Notes: generated by a model from the letters alone, not told the origin. 64,000 bases of DNA from Olsenella sp. KGMB02461 (GCF_012584445.1 NZ_JABAHI010000008.1:930001-994000); one strand, 5' to 3'; numbered from the stretch's first letter, positions 10,013 through 19,037 are shown. A program made the numbers and translations.

Positions 10013-10681
10013 TCACGCGCCTTCCACGTCTCGCGCCGCTTGATACCACACCACCACGCCGCACAGGCGCAAAGAGCGCTGCTCCACTATGAGGTCGGGG
10101 ACGCCCCTCTCGTGAGACCAGGCAGAGAGCATGGCTGCGCTGCCATCGGCCATATAGCGGCGAATCACTACGTTGGCATCGTCCACAAGCACTGCCACAG
10201 AGCAGCCGTTATAGGGCGCCACCTGAGGGTCCACAAGCAACAGCGAGCCTGCGGGATACACCTTGTTCATAGCGCCAGAGTCCATCACCACGAAGAGGGC
10301 GTTAGGATGGCGCTGGGCGATATCGGGCGGCGCATAGGCGCTGCCTTTACGTGCCAGCGTGGTGCCGTTTCCAGAGCGGATGATGCGGTAGCAAGGGAAT
10401 TGGCAGGCAGCCAGCAATGTAGCTTTGGCCTTCTCGGCAGAAGTGGCCGCAGGGCCTTGGGAGCTCAAGGCATCGCTCAGGGCGCGTGGGCCGCCAAGAA
10501 TCTCTTCGACGGTCACGTCGCACGCAGCAGCGATGCGGACTAGGGAGTCTTTGCGCAAGAAAATGGCGTCGCGCTCCCACCGGGAGACGGTTTCTTGAGT
10601 TGTCCCCACCAATTGGGCAAAAGCCGTTTGCGAGAGGCCCTTTTGCCGGCGCAGGTGGCGTATGTTCTCGCCCACAGACAT
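10013..10681 (-). CDS. XRE-family regulator with inactive S24-like domain
   Basis: 222 aa. The N-terminal HTH_3 domain (LSQTAFAQLVGTTQETVSRW, about residues 16-35) is followed by a linker and a LexA/S24-like C-terminal domain (about 125-215). Where autocleaving relatives carry DSMNKV, this protein reads GAMNKV, so the nucleophilic Ser is Ala137. The general-base Lys position is Arg174 (VIRRY). Self-cleavage is therefore unlikely, and the fold may serve for dimerisation or ligand sensing. The start ATG at 10681 lies 5 bp after the stop of the upstream deiminase paralogue, which suggests translational coupling. Confidence 0.85.
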   Translation of the reverse strand: MSVGENIRHLRRQKGLSQTAFAQLVGTTQETVSRWERDAIFLRKDSLVRIAAACDVTVEEILGGPRALSDALSSQGPAATSAEKAKATLLAACQFPCYRIIRSGNGTTLARKGSAYAPPDIAQRHPNALFVVMDSGAMNKVYPAGSLLLVDPQVAPYNGCSVAVLVDDANVVIRRYMADGSAAMLSAWSHERGVPDLIVEQRSLRLCGVVVWYQAARDVEGA

Positions 10682-10686
10682 GGAGG

Positions 10687-11979
10687 TCACTCCACAGTCT
10701 CGCGCCAGAGCGGCAATGCAAGGCTGCCGGGGCCGCCAAAGCCGTCGGTGAGCTCGATGGTGGGGACAGCGATGATGTCGAGGCTCGCTTTCTCCAGCAA
10801 GTCGTTGACGCGCAGGTTGCCCTGGCTTACACAGAGCACTCCAGGAGCAAGGCACAAAACGCCGATGGCCTCGCCTGCCAGCTCGGCGGCCAAGGAGCTG
10901 TCGGTACCATCTACCTCGATGAACTTTAGGGGACCCTGGTGAAGGGCGCGCTTGAGCATAGCCTTGAGGCCGCCGCGCTCCTCCTCGATGCGCACCTCGC
11001 CTTTTTTGCGTCCGCGATGGAGGCGCAGGAGGGGGCCTTGCTCGGCCAGGCTGCGATCCATCAGGAAGGTGTCGTAGTCCACACGGGCCAGATAGGTATC
11101 CAGGTGAAGACGGTTCCCTGTGCCGGGGACCGGGATCACGTAGACGTCCTTGATGTCTGAGGCGGGCATAGGGGCTGCGTCGCCGGATGCCGCAACATCC
11201 CTCGCCCCCCAGAGCAGATGGCGGGCAAGCACGTCGATGGCCGGGCCCTCGGTACGGCTGGAAAGCCCGATGGCCAGGCTTTTGTCGGTAAGGTTGATAA
11301 GGTCGCCGCCCTCGATATGAAACGAGCATCCATGGTCGAGCCATTGGGGCGTGGAGCAAAAAGCCGGCAGATGGCGCAGCAGGATCTGGTAGAGATCCAC
11401 CTCGCGGGTACGGTCGCGCCAGTACATGGAGTTGCAAGTAAGCCCTCGGCCGATAGCCGTGACGGGATCACGCACAAAAAAGCTGGTGTTCATGGGACGG
11501 GAGAGGAAAAGCTCCGGGTCGAAGGCGGTGTCGGTGCGCTGCGCCAAGGGAAAGGACGCAGGGCTCGCCAAGTCGGTCTGGCCATAGCGCACGCCGTCAT
11601 AGAGGGCTTGCACCAGTTGTGCGGGGCTGTCTTGGGACAAGAAATAGTCGCGCAGGGCGCCGGCGAGCTCGGCGCCCTCTACGGGGCTGTCGGCCACAAA
11701 GGCATCGACAAGCTCTTGGCGGGCCTCAGGCGCAGCCTCCAGAGCCTGTTGCAACACGTCGCAGACCTCGATCACCTCTACATCATGGGCCTTGAGCACG
11801 CCCACCAAAGCATCGTGTTCCCGCTGGGCCTGCTCGAGGTCGAAGCTGCTGCGGCCTGGGCGCAGGGGAAACGCCTGGAAAAAGTCTCCGTGGGCCGTCT
11901 GCTGGGTTTCTCGCCCTGGGCGATGAACGATCGCCCGTCTGAGCGCGCCTATCTCGTTGGTTACCTGTACATAGCTCAT
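10687..11979 (-). CDS. Arginine deiminase paralogue lacking the catalytic cysteine
   Basis: 430 aa, full-length guanidino-modifying fold. It keeps FHIEGGD and LHLDTY (His/Glu/Asp catalytic residues), the FVRDP segment and SRTE. The C-terminal nucleophile loop, RGRGGPRCMSMP in the active ArcA of this window, here reads DGFGGPGSLALP. The Cys is Ser419 and both loop Arg residues are lost. It should not hydrolyse arginine to citrulline by the known mechanism. It is transcribed with an XRE regulator and divergent from the antiporter-arcA-argF operon. I infer an arginine-binding pseudoenzyme; a changed substrate is the alternative. Confidence 0.88.
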   Translation of the reverse strand: MSYVQVTNEIGALRRAIVHRPGRETQQTAHGDFFQAFPLRPGRSSFDLEQAQREHDALVGVLKAHDVEVIEVCDVLQQALEAAPEARQELVDAFVADSPVEGAELAGALRDYFLSQDSPAQLVQALYDGVRYGQTDLASPASFPLAQRTDTAFDPELFLSRPMNTSFFVRDPVTAIGRGLTCNSMYWRDRTREVDLYQILLRHLPAFCSTPQWLDHGCSFHIEGGDLINLTDKSLAIGLSSRTEGPAIDVLARHLLWGARDVAASGDAAPMPASDIKDVYVIPVPGTGNRLHLDTYLARVDYDTFLMDRSLAEQGPLLRLHRGRKKGEVRIEEERGGLKAMLKRALHQGPLKFIEVDGTDSSLAAELAGEAIGVLCLAPGVLCVSQGNLRVNDLLEKASLDIIAVPTIELTDGFGGPGSLALPLWRETVE

Positions 11980-12046
11980 GATCTCTCCCTTGCTTCAGCC
12001 TCACCCTAGCGCATTGGAAACAGCTCTCCCAGCTATAGGAGGCCTA

Positions 12047-12065
12047 TATGATATTGCGCGTCATA
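12047..12065. promoter_or_regulatory. Putative operator 1, TATGA-N9-TCATA
   Basis: Inverted repeat TATGA/TCATA with a 9-bp spacer in the divergent promoter between the deiminase paralogue (leftward) and the antiporter operon (rightward). Its centre is exactly 31 bp from operator 2, about three helical turns. Confidence 0.55.
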
Positions 12066-12077
12066 TTTTTTGAGATC

Positions 12078-12096
12078 TATGACAGTTTACGTCATA
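12078..12096. promoter_or_regulatory. Putative operator 2, TATGA-N9-TCATA
   Basis: Second copy with the same half-sites and spacer length. Flanking bases extend it to CTATGAC...GTCATAG (12077-12097). It could bind the XRE regulator or an ArgR-type protein, although it does not look like a classical ARG box. Confidence 0.55.
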
Positions 12097-12241
12097 GGCT
12101 ACGCCATTTAAAGGACAGATGCCCTCTCTGATACCCCTCCCTCCCTCGTCTCGCGACTCTGAGCCCCATGATGGCCTCATTGGTAAAGGCCAAGGTGAAG
12201 CCCCACAAGAGCCTCGCCCAAGCTTGCAAGAGAGGAGTCTC

Positions 12242-13675
12242 ATGAGTCAGAAAACAAAGAAGGCCTTCGCGGTGCCCCACACCTACACCATCATCTTTGC
12301 CCTGATGGTTCTGGTGGCAGCGCTCACGTGGGTGGTGCCCTCAGGCGTGTTTGACACCGCCGAGGTCAACGGCCGCGAAGTGACCGTCGCAGGCACCTAT
12401 CATGAGGTGGACAAAGTGAGCGTGGATCCCGAGACCGGCGATGAGGTGGATCTTCGCCAGGGCGTCAACGCAGTGCTCGAAGCACCCACCCTGGGCATCC
12501 AGGAAGCCATCGAAGTGGTTGCCTTTGTGTTTGTGGTGGGCGGCTCGTTCCAAATCATCACCGCCACAGGAGCCATCGACGCCGGCATGCGCCGAGTGGT
12601 CAGGCGCTTCAAGTCTAAAGACATCGTGGTGATCCCCGTTGCCATGCTGCTCTTCGCCCTGGGCGGCTCGACCTTTGGCATGGCCGAGGAGACCTTGCCC
12701 TTCTTCGCCATCTTCCTGCCCATCATGATCACCATGGGCTTCGATTCCATCACAGCTTTCATGATCGTCTTCTTGGGCGCCAAGGCTGGCTATGTGGCTT
12801 CCACCATCAACCCCTTCAGCGTCCTCATCTCCCAGGGCATCTTAGGGATCACCGGCAACCCTCAGCTGTGGCTGCGCGCCATCATGTTCGTGGTCGTCGT
12901 GGGCCTCACCATTGCCTTCGTGATGCTCTATGCCATCCGCATCCGCAAGAACCCCGAGAAGTCCCTCACCTACCATGAGGATCAGGTCCTGCGCCAAGAC
13001 ATCAAGACCGTGGATGAGGAGACCCCCTTCACCGGTCAGCAAAAAGCCGTGCTGGCAGTCTTCATAGGCGGCATCGCCCTCATCGTCTGGGGCCTGGTGA
13101 GCCAGGGTTGGTACATGAACGAGCTCTCCGCCATCTTCTTGGCCATGGGCATCATCTCGGGCATCATCGCCGGCTTTGGCCAGAAGCGCATCGCCGAGGA
13201 GTTCGTGGCCGGCCTTAAGGACTTCGCCTTCTCCGCCATCGTCATCGGCCTTGCCCGCGGCGTCCTGGTCATCGCCAACAACGGCATGATCATCGACACC
13301 ATCTTGAACGGCATGGCCGACGGCCTCGCAGGAGTCCCCAGCGCCATCTTCACCTCCATCCTCTACCTGCTGGAAAACCTGCTCACCATCCTAGTGCCCA
13401 GCTCATCCAGCCTGGCCGCCCTCACCATGCCCATCTTTGGGCCCCTCACCGAGCTCATGGGCCTGAACCCCGAAGGCGCCGTCACCGCCCTCTGCCTGGC
13501 TGAGCCTATGATGACCATCATGGCCCCCACCTCCGCCATCCTGGTGGCCGGCCTGGCCGTCTGCAAGATCAGCCTGGAGAAGTGGTGGAAGGTCTCCTGG
13601 AAGTACTTCCTGGCCATGTCCCTTGTCTGCATGGTCTTCACCGCCATCTCGGCCATGCTCCCCGTGGTGGCCTAG
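12242..13675 (+). CDS. YfcC/ArcD-like amino-acid antiporter
   Basis: 477-aa polytopic membrane protein of the YfcC/DcuC-like (C4-dicarboxylate anaerobic carrier) family, with about 11-12 hydrophobic helices. A soluble segment of about 60 residues follows the first helix. The start ATG at 12242 has AGAGGAG upstream. First gene of the operon with arcA and argF, where YfcC-type carriers commonly serve as the arginine/ornithine exchanger. The substrate is inferred from context. Confidence 0.85.
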   Translation: MSQKTKKAFAVPHTYTIIFALMVLVAALTWVVPSGVFDTAEVNGREVTVAGTYHEVDKVSVDPETGDEVDLRQGVNAVLEAPTLGIQEAIEVVAFVFVVGGSFQIITATGAIDAGMRRVVRRFKSKDIVVIPVAMLLFALGGSTFGMAEETLPFFAIFLPIMITMGFDSITAFMIVFLGAKAGYVASTINPFSVLISQGILGITGNPQLWLRAIMFVVVVGLTIAFVMLYAIRIRKNPEKSLTYHEDQVLRQDIKTVDEETPFTGQQKAVLAVFIGGIALIVWGLVSQGWYMNELSAIFLAMGIISGIIAGFGQKRIAEEFVAGLKDFAFSAIVIGLARGVLVIANNGMIIDTILNGMADGLAGVPSAIFTSILYLLENLLTILVPSSSSLAALTMPIFGPLTELMGLNPEGAVTALCLAEPMMTIMAPTSAILVAGLAVCKISLEKWWKVSWKYFLAMSLVCMVFTAISAMLPVVA

Positions 13676-13798
13676 CCCCTCGAACTCCCTGGCAGGGTGG
13701 GCGTTTTTATCGGCACATGCCGAGAAGCCCATGGCTTCCCTGCCAGTGGCATCGCCCTCCTCCTATCAATCCCTTCGACATTGAAGAAAGGTTTCGCC

Positions 13799-15046
13799 AT
13801 GTCCCCTAAGCCCATCCATGTGACCAGCGAGATTGGATCTTTGCAGCGCGTGGTGCTCCATCGCCCCGGCAAAGAGCTGGCCAACATGAAAGCCGACGAG
13901 TTTGAGAAGTGCTGGATCCACGACGCCTTCTATCTAGACTACGCCCAGAAGGAGCACGACGAGTTTGCCCGCCTCCTGCGCGAGCACGGCGCCGAGGTGC
14001 TCTATATGGAAGACCTGCTGGCCGAGGCCATGGACCAGCACCCCGAGGCCCGCACTGCCTTCCTCGACGAGTATATGAGCCAGGCCCCCGTGCCCGATCC
14101 CGAGCTGGCTTTGCTGGTACGCCAGAAGCTGGACGCCATCCGCGACAACCGTGCGCTGGTAGACGCGGCGCTGGCAGGACTGCGCCTCAAGGACCTGGAG
14201 CTTGCCTCTGGCCCCACCACCCTCTCGCGCCTGGAAGGCGACGGCGTGGCCCTGGATGACTTTGTGGTCTACTCCATGCCCTCCAGTTACTTCTCCCGCG
14301 ACCCCATCGCCTCCATCTCCAACGGCGTCGCGCTCCACCGCATGTATTACAACCAGCGCAATCGCGAGGTGCCGTTCTACAAGACCTTCCTCACCTACCA
14401 CGACGACTTCGCCGGCACGCCCTTCTGGTACGACAACCACTCTGCAGCCCATATCGAGGGCGGCGACGTGCTCAACATCAACACCGCCACGCTGGCAGTG
14501 GGCATCTCCCAGCGCACCGAGGCTGCCGCCATCGACCAGCTGGCCCAGAACCTCTTCTGGGGTCCCGTGCCTTCCACCATCGAGCAGATCTTCGCCATCA
14601 AGGTGCCCTACGGCTACGAGACCATGCACTTGGACACCGTGTGCACCCAGATCGACTACGACAAGTTCACCGTCTACCCCGGCATGTACGACGAGCTGCG
14701 CGCCTACCGCCTGCACAAGGGCGACGCTCCCGGCGAGGTGGGCATCGACGAACTCACCGGCTCGCTCAAGGAGATCTTGGAGATTGCCACCGGCGAGCCC
14801 GAGATCACCCTCTTCGAGTGTGGCGGCGGCGACCCGGTGGAGGCCTCCCGCGAGCAATGGAACGACGGCTCCAACACCCTCGCCCTCGCTCCCGGCAAAG
14901 TCTGTGTCTACGAGCGCAACACCGTCACCAACGACCTGCTCTACAAAGCCGGCATCGAGCTTTGCGTGGTCCCCTCCGAAGAGCTCTCCCGCGGCCGCGG
15001 CGGCCCCCGCTGCATGTCCATGCCCTTCGCGCGCGCCGACATCTAG
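13799..15046 (+). CDS. arcA: Arginine deiminase (catalytically intact)
   Basis: 415 aa, cytosolic; hydrolyses L-arginine to citrulline and ammonia. All hallmark motifs are present: FSRDP, AHIEGGD, MHLDT and the C-terminal nucleophile loop RGRGGPRCMSMP with Cys405 (Cys406 in Pseudomonas ArcA). I start it at the ATG at 13799, preceded by GAAGAAAGG. A TCGGCA/TGCCGA hairpin lies in the short gap after the antiporter gene. Followed by argF. Confidence 0.97.
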   Translation: MSPKPIHVTSEIGSLQRVVLHRPGKELANMKADEFEKCWIHDAFYLDYAQKEHDEFARLLREHGAEVLYMEDLLAEAMDQHPEARTAFLDEYMSQAPVPDPELALLVRQKLDAIRDNRALVDAALAGLRLKDLELASGPTTLSRLEGDGVALDDFVVYSMPSSYFSRDPIASISNGVALHRMYYNQRNREVPFYKTFLTYHDDFAGTPFWYDNHSAAHIEGGDVLNINTATLAVGISQRTEAAAIDQLAQNLFWGPVPSTIEQIFAIKVPYGYETMHLDTVCTQIDYDKFTVYPGMYDELRAYRLHKGDAPGEVGIDELTGSLKEILEIATGEPEITLFECGGGDPVEASREQWNDGSNTLALAPGKVCVYERNTVTNDLLYKAGIELCVVPSEELSRGRGGPRCMSMPFARADI

Positions 15047-15227
15047 CACTCCCCCGCCGCGCGACTGAGCCCCTAGCGGCTGCGTGCGGCCCCACACCTG
15101 CTTCTCCCAGCAGGGGCCCTGTGCCTCCTCGCGCCCCTGCTGCCGAGAAGCCCCACCGCCTAAGCGTCCCGTTTCCTTCCCTTTTCGCACCTCTCTTTCT
15201 TTATCACCCCACATGAAAGGACCTCCC

Positions 15228-16235
15228 ATGCCTCTGAGTCTTTCTGGCAAAAGCTTCCTCACCCTTTTGGACTTCACTCCCGAAGAGATCAACTACCTGC
15301 TCGACCTTGCCCATCAGTTCAAAGCCATGAAGCGCAACGGGGTGCCCCACCGCTACCTGGAGGGCAAGAACATCGTCCTGCTCTTTGAGAAAACCTCCAC
15401 CCGCACCCGCTGCGCCTTTGAAGTGGGCGCCATGGACCTGGGCATGGGCGTCACCTACCTGGCTCCCGACAGCTCCCAGATGGGCGCCAAGGAGTCCATC
15501 GAGGACACTGCCCGCGTACTGGGCCGCATGTACGACGGCATCGAATACCGCGGCTTTGACCAGAGCATCGTGGAGGAGCTGGCCGCACGCGCCGGCGTTC
15601 CCGTATGGAACGGCCTCACCACCCAGCTTCATCCCACCCAGGCCCTGGCCGACATCATGACCATGCAAGAGGAGTTTGGCCACGACCTGCGCGGCAAGAC
15701 TCTGGCCTTCTTTGGCCAGGTAGGCAACACTGCCGGCTCGCTTTTGGTCATCTGCGCCCAGCTAGGCATCAACTTCGTGCAAGTGGGCCCCCAGTCCCAA
15801 GTAGAAGGCAACCGCACCTACGACCCCCAGATGCTGGCCCGCTGCCAAGCCTTGGCCGCCGAGCACGGTTCCACCATCAAGATCACCGACAGCATCGATG
15901 AAGGCATCCAGGGCGTCGATGCCGTCTACACCGACGTGTGGGTAGGCATGGGCCAGCCCTCCGATCTCTGGAAGAGCCGCATCGCCCTGCTTGAGCCCTA
16001 TCGCGTCACCGCCGATGTGATGGCCGCCGCAAATCCTGGAGCCATCTTCATGCACTGCCTGCCCTCCTTCCACGACACCAACACCACCGTGGGCGCTCAG
16101 ATCGCCCAGGAGTTTGGCGTAACCGAGATGGAAGTCACCGACGAGGTCTTTGAGTCTGCGCAATCTCGCGTGTTCCAAGAAGCCGAGAACCGCATGCATA
16201 CCATCAAGGCGGTGATGTACGCCACATTGAAGTAA
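15228..16235 (+). CDS. argF: Ornithine carbamoyltransferase (catabolic)
   Basis: 335 aa. Carbamoyl-phosphate motif STRTR (about residues 56-60), QLHPTQ loop and HCLPSFHD ornithine motif. In the deiminase pathway it phosphorolyses citrulline to ornithine and carbamoyl phosphate, so arcB is an equally valid name. It starts at the ATG at 15228 after GAAAGGACC. The carbamate kinase gene (arcC) that usually completes the operon is absent here and elsewhere in the window. Confidence 0.95.
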   Translation: MPLSLSGKSFLTLLDFTPEEINYLLDLAHQFKAMKRNGVPHRYLEGKNIVLLFEKTSTRTRCAFEVGAMDLGMGVTYLAPDSSQMGAKESIEDTARVLGRMYDGIEYRGFDQSIVEELAARAGVPVWNGLTTQLHPTQALADIMTMQEEFGHDLRGKTLAFFGQVGNTAGSLLVICAQLGINFVQVGPQSQVEGNRTYDPQMLARCQALAAEHGSTIKITDSIDEGIQGVDAVYTDVWVGMGQPSDLWKSRIALLEPYRVTADVMAAANPGAIFMHCLPSFHDTNTTVGAQIAQEFGVTEMEVTDEVFESAQSRVFQEAENRMHTIKAVMYATLK

Positions 16236-16346
16236 CGAGCCGCGGGCCTCTTAAGGCGCAGCATGGTGTTTATGAGGGGCGCCGAGGGCTCAAATGAGCT
16301 GCCGAGGATCTAAAAAGGTCCGGGAGCCTAAAAGAGCTATAGGTAG

Positions 16347-16398
16347 TCTGAAAGAGTAATCCTAAAGAGTAGTCTGAACGAGTAGCCCGAAAAGCTCC
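16347..16398. repeat. Degenerate 13-bp tandem repeat
   Basis: Four consecutive 13-bp units (TCTGAAAGAGTAA, TCCTAAAGAGTAG, TCTGAACGAGTAG, CCCGAAAAGCTCC). Looser relatives containing TAAAAG extend upstream to about 16290. It sits between argF and the palindrome of element B. Confidence 0.65.
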
Positions 16399-16440
16399 CA
16401 TTGTCCCTCTAATAACTTACTTCATATGCATCATTAATTC

Positions 16441-16520
16441 GTAGCTAATGTAGCATTATTCTACATTAGCTACGTTCATTTGCAACTAACGTAGAACGTT
16501 TTCAGAGGGCTAGACACCCT
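16441..16520. repeat. Composite intergenic element, copy B
   Basis: Palindrome with 13-bp perfect arms (GTAGCTAATGTAG, loop CATTATT, then its complement at 16461-16473), the core TGCAACTAACGTAGAA (16481-16496) and AGAGGGC-N5-ACCCT (16504-16520). The core is nearly identical to copy A. It lies between the convergent argF and the small RHH-like gene. Confidence 0.7.
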
Positions 16521-16630
16521 TGCTGCCCTTCGCCCGATCTTTAATCTCAGATGGCTCGGACGCATGTTTCAAGACGATCCTCACTCATTGGCGCCATATC
16601 GACGAGCCGCCTCCGGCATATTCCAAGGCC

Positions 16631-16816
16631 TTATTTCCTAGACTCTTCCATAGCCCTGCGTATGCAGTCTTTGAAAAAGCCGTTTATGTTATCAATATTT
16701 TCCATAAAGCGCACGAGGTCCTCGTCGGTATTCTTATTAAGCTGGACCACGTACCGCTTTACATTATGCTTAATATATTTTGCAGTGGCACGCTTTTGAG
16801 CCTCGCTAACCGCCAT
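16631..16816 (-). CDS. Small ribbon-helix-helix-like protein
   Basis: 61 aa, from the ATG at 16816 with GGAGG upstream. The pattern AVSEAQKRATAKYIKHNVKRY, a beta-strand-like VVQLNK, then FKDCIRRAMEE resembles Arc/CopG-type small DNA-binding proteins found on mobile elements and as antitoxins. It is Lys-rich and lower in GC. No toxin is adjacent. The gap from 16817 to 17323 on its upstream side is AT-rich and holds no supported gene. Confidence 0.6.
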   Translation of the reverse strand: MAVSEAQKRATAKYIKHNVKRYVVQLNKNTDEDLVRFMENIDNINGFFKDCIRRAMEESRK

Positions 16817-17323
16817 GGGGACCTCCTCCACCTCTGCGCTGGTCTATATGATATTAAACATAGTTAAGTAATGGCAAACTAAACTAAGCCTTATTCGATT
16901 CAAATTTCCGATTCACATCAATCGGGCACATGTCTAACAACTGAATATTAATTATTTGACACCGCTGCTAAACAAGGCACCCTTTTTCTTATCTGGTATT
17001 TTTCGCATACTACGTGGCCAATGAGCATCCAGGGATATATTGATGAAGCGCAAGCAATTTCATTGTTCACTGCATATTATGAGGTTACCGTACAACGCTT
17101 ACAGCCCCCTTGTAGCGGCTCACAAATGCCTTGGATATCAGTAATACTGTATAGTTTTATCTATTACTTCTACATAATTCAATGTCGATGCACCGTATGA
17201 GCAATAGGATGCCTAACTGCGCAGGACCACGATAGGCATCAGCTCCTAGGCGATTTCCTGAAAGCCGAACACTCAGGAAGCTGAGTATTCGCCGTTGAAA
17301 CATCGCCAGTAGCATGCGTCCTC

Positions 17324-17355
17324 AAAAAAGAAGGTGCCAGCAATCTGGCACCTTC
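17324..17355 (-). terminator. Rho-independent terminator of the hydrogenase gene
   Basis: Perfect 11-bp stem GAAGGTGCCAG / CTGGCACCTTC with a 4-nt loop, followed by six T on the minus strand, 30 bp past the stop. Confidence 0.92.
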
Positions 17356-17384
17356 TAGCAAGCTTTACCGTTGCAAAACCGCCT

Positions 17385-19037
17385 TCACTCGCCGCGAGGC
17401 TCGTCCACTGTCTCGATGGAACGGGTCTCTGCCAGCTCCTCCGGAGCGGGAACGCGCTCAATGTTTTGAGGGACGCGAGGGGCATCGTCGGGCTCGTCTC
17501 GGCCCATGGCCAGAAGCTCGGGGATCTGCATGCGATAGGCGTTCTCGGTGGCATTCTTGCGGGGAGAGCGCTTCATATAGGCTTTTACCTGGGCCTGGGA
17601 CTTCTTGATCGACTGCAACGTGCCGGGGCCTGCCACGCAGCCGCCTGGGCATGCCATGCCCTCGATGAGGTAGCCGGGGTACTTGCCCTTGATGGCATCG
17701 CGCATCATCTTGCGGCAGTCATCCAGGCCCTCAGCAGCAGTGATGTTCACTTCCCTATCGGGGTGCATGCGGTGCACGGCGTTGACCACCGCATTGGCAA
17801 CGCCGCCAGATACTGCAAACCCTCGGCCGTCGGCGCTCGCAGCCTCAAAGTCGTTGTCTTTGGGCTTGTCGAGCTTGGTGTAATCGACGCCCAGAGCCTC
17901 CATCATGCCGGCCACCTCTTCGAAGGTGAGCACAAAGTCCACCTCGGAGCGTACAGAGGTGCGCATGGCCTCCAGCTTCTTCGCCGAGCAGGGCCCCACA
18001 AAGACGATCTTCGCGTCGGGATGCTGCTCGCGCAGCCAGCGAGCGGTAAGGGTCATGGGAGTAAGGGCCATGGAGATGCACTCGGCGTTGTCCGGGAATT
18101 CCTTCTTGGCCATAGAGGCCCAGGCGGGGCAACACGAGGTGCCCATAAAGGGGAGCTTCTCGGGCACCTCTTCGAGGAAGTCCTGGGCCTCTTGGATGGT
18201 GCAGAGGTCTGCGCCGATGGCCACCTCCTCAACGCCGGAGAATCCCAAGATCTTGAAGGTCTCGCGCAGCTTGCCCACATCGCCGCGGCCGCCATACTGG
18301 CCTACAAAGGCGGGGGCCACAGCTGCGATGACCTCTGCCCCGCTCTTGATGGCGCTGATGACCTGGAAGATTTGGCTCTTATCGGCAATGGCGCCAAAGG
18401 GGCAGTTCACCAGGCATTGGCCGCAGGAAACGCAGCGATCGTAATCGATGTCTGCACGACCTTGCTCGTCTGAGCCGATGCAGTGCATGCCGCAGGCGGC
18501 GGCGCAGGGGCGGTCGCGGTGAATGATGGCGGAGTAAGGGCATACTTCGGCGCAACGGCCGCACTTGATGCACTTCTCCTGATCGATGAAGGCGCGGTGG
18601 TTCACGAAGCTAATGGCGCCCTTGGGGCAGATCTCACGGCAGGGGTGAGCCAAGCAGCCCTGGCATTGGTTGGAGACCACGTAGGAGTTCTCGGGACAGG
18701 CATGGCAGGCGAACTTGATGATGTTGATCAGAGGGGGCTCGTAGTATTTCTCAGGACGCTCGGCCTCTTTGATGCCGTCAGAGATGGAGCTGGGCTGATC
18801 TACCGGCAGAAGGTTGAGGCCCATGGCCAGCCTGATGCGGGCGCCCACGATAGCGCGCTCCAAGAAGATGGACTCGCGATAGGTGGCCTGCTCGCCGGGG
18901 ATGATGGTGTAAGGCAGCTGGTCTGCCCAGTCTGCAGTGGCATCGCCCTGCATATAGGCGACGCGGGCAACCTCGCAAAACACTTTGCGGCGGATCTCGG
19001 TGAGATTGGTGTACACGCCGCGCATAGTATCAGGCAT
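17385..19037 (-). CDS. [FeFe]-hydrogenase, monomeric, group B-like
   Basis: 550 aa, cytosolic. N-terminal ferredoxin-like clusters: CHACPENSYVVSNQCQGC, then CIKCGRCAEVCPYSAI and CVSCGQCLVNCPFGAI. The H-cluster domain has L1 TSCCPAW, L2 GPCSAKK and L3 EGMACPGGC. L1 with Ala after Pro and the variant L2 fit group B enzymes rather than group A (TSCCPGW, MPCTAKK). I start it at the ATG at 19037, which follows GAGGAAGGATG. It probably reoxidises ferredoxin to make H2 in fermentation. No maturases (HydE/F/G) or NADH subunits are adjacent. Confidence 0.93.
   Translation of the reverse strand: MPDTMRGVYTNLTEIRRKVFCEVARVAYMQGDATADWADQLPYTIIPGEQATYRESIFLERAIVGARIRLAMGLNLLPVDQPSSISDGIKEAERPEKYYEPPLINIIKFACHACPENSYVVSNQCQGCLAHPCREICPKGAISFVNHRAFIDQEKCIKCGRCAEVCPYSAIIHRDRPCAAACGMHCIGSDEQGRADIDYDRCVSCGQCLVNCPFGAIADKSQIFQVISAIKSGAEVIAAVAPAFVGQYGGRGDVGKLRETFKILGFSGVEEVAIGADLCTIQEAQDFLEEVPEKLPFMGTSCCPAWASMAKKEFPDNAECISMALTPMTLTARWLREQHPDAKIVFVGPCSAKKLEAMRTSVRSEVDFVLTFEEVAGMMEALGVDYTKLDKPKDNDFEAASADGRGFAVSGGVANAVVNAVHRMHPDREVNITAAEGLDDCRKMMRDAIKGKYPGYLIEGMACPGGCVAGPGTLQSIKKSQAQVKAYMKRSPRKNATENAYRMQIPELLAMGRDEPDDAPRVPQNIERVPAPEELAETRSIETVDEPRGE

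Noticed and set aside
10681-11437. Long frame extending the XRE protein upstream to 474 aa
   Set aside because: The extension is a shadow of the deiminase paralogue on the same strand. The ATG at 10681 is the sensible start.
13934-15292. A 452-codon leftward frame opposite arcA
   Set aside because: GC-rich shadow frame rich in Gly/His/Val; the plus-strand ArcA is clearly the gene.
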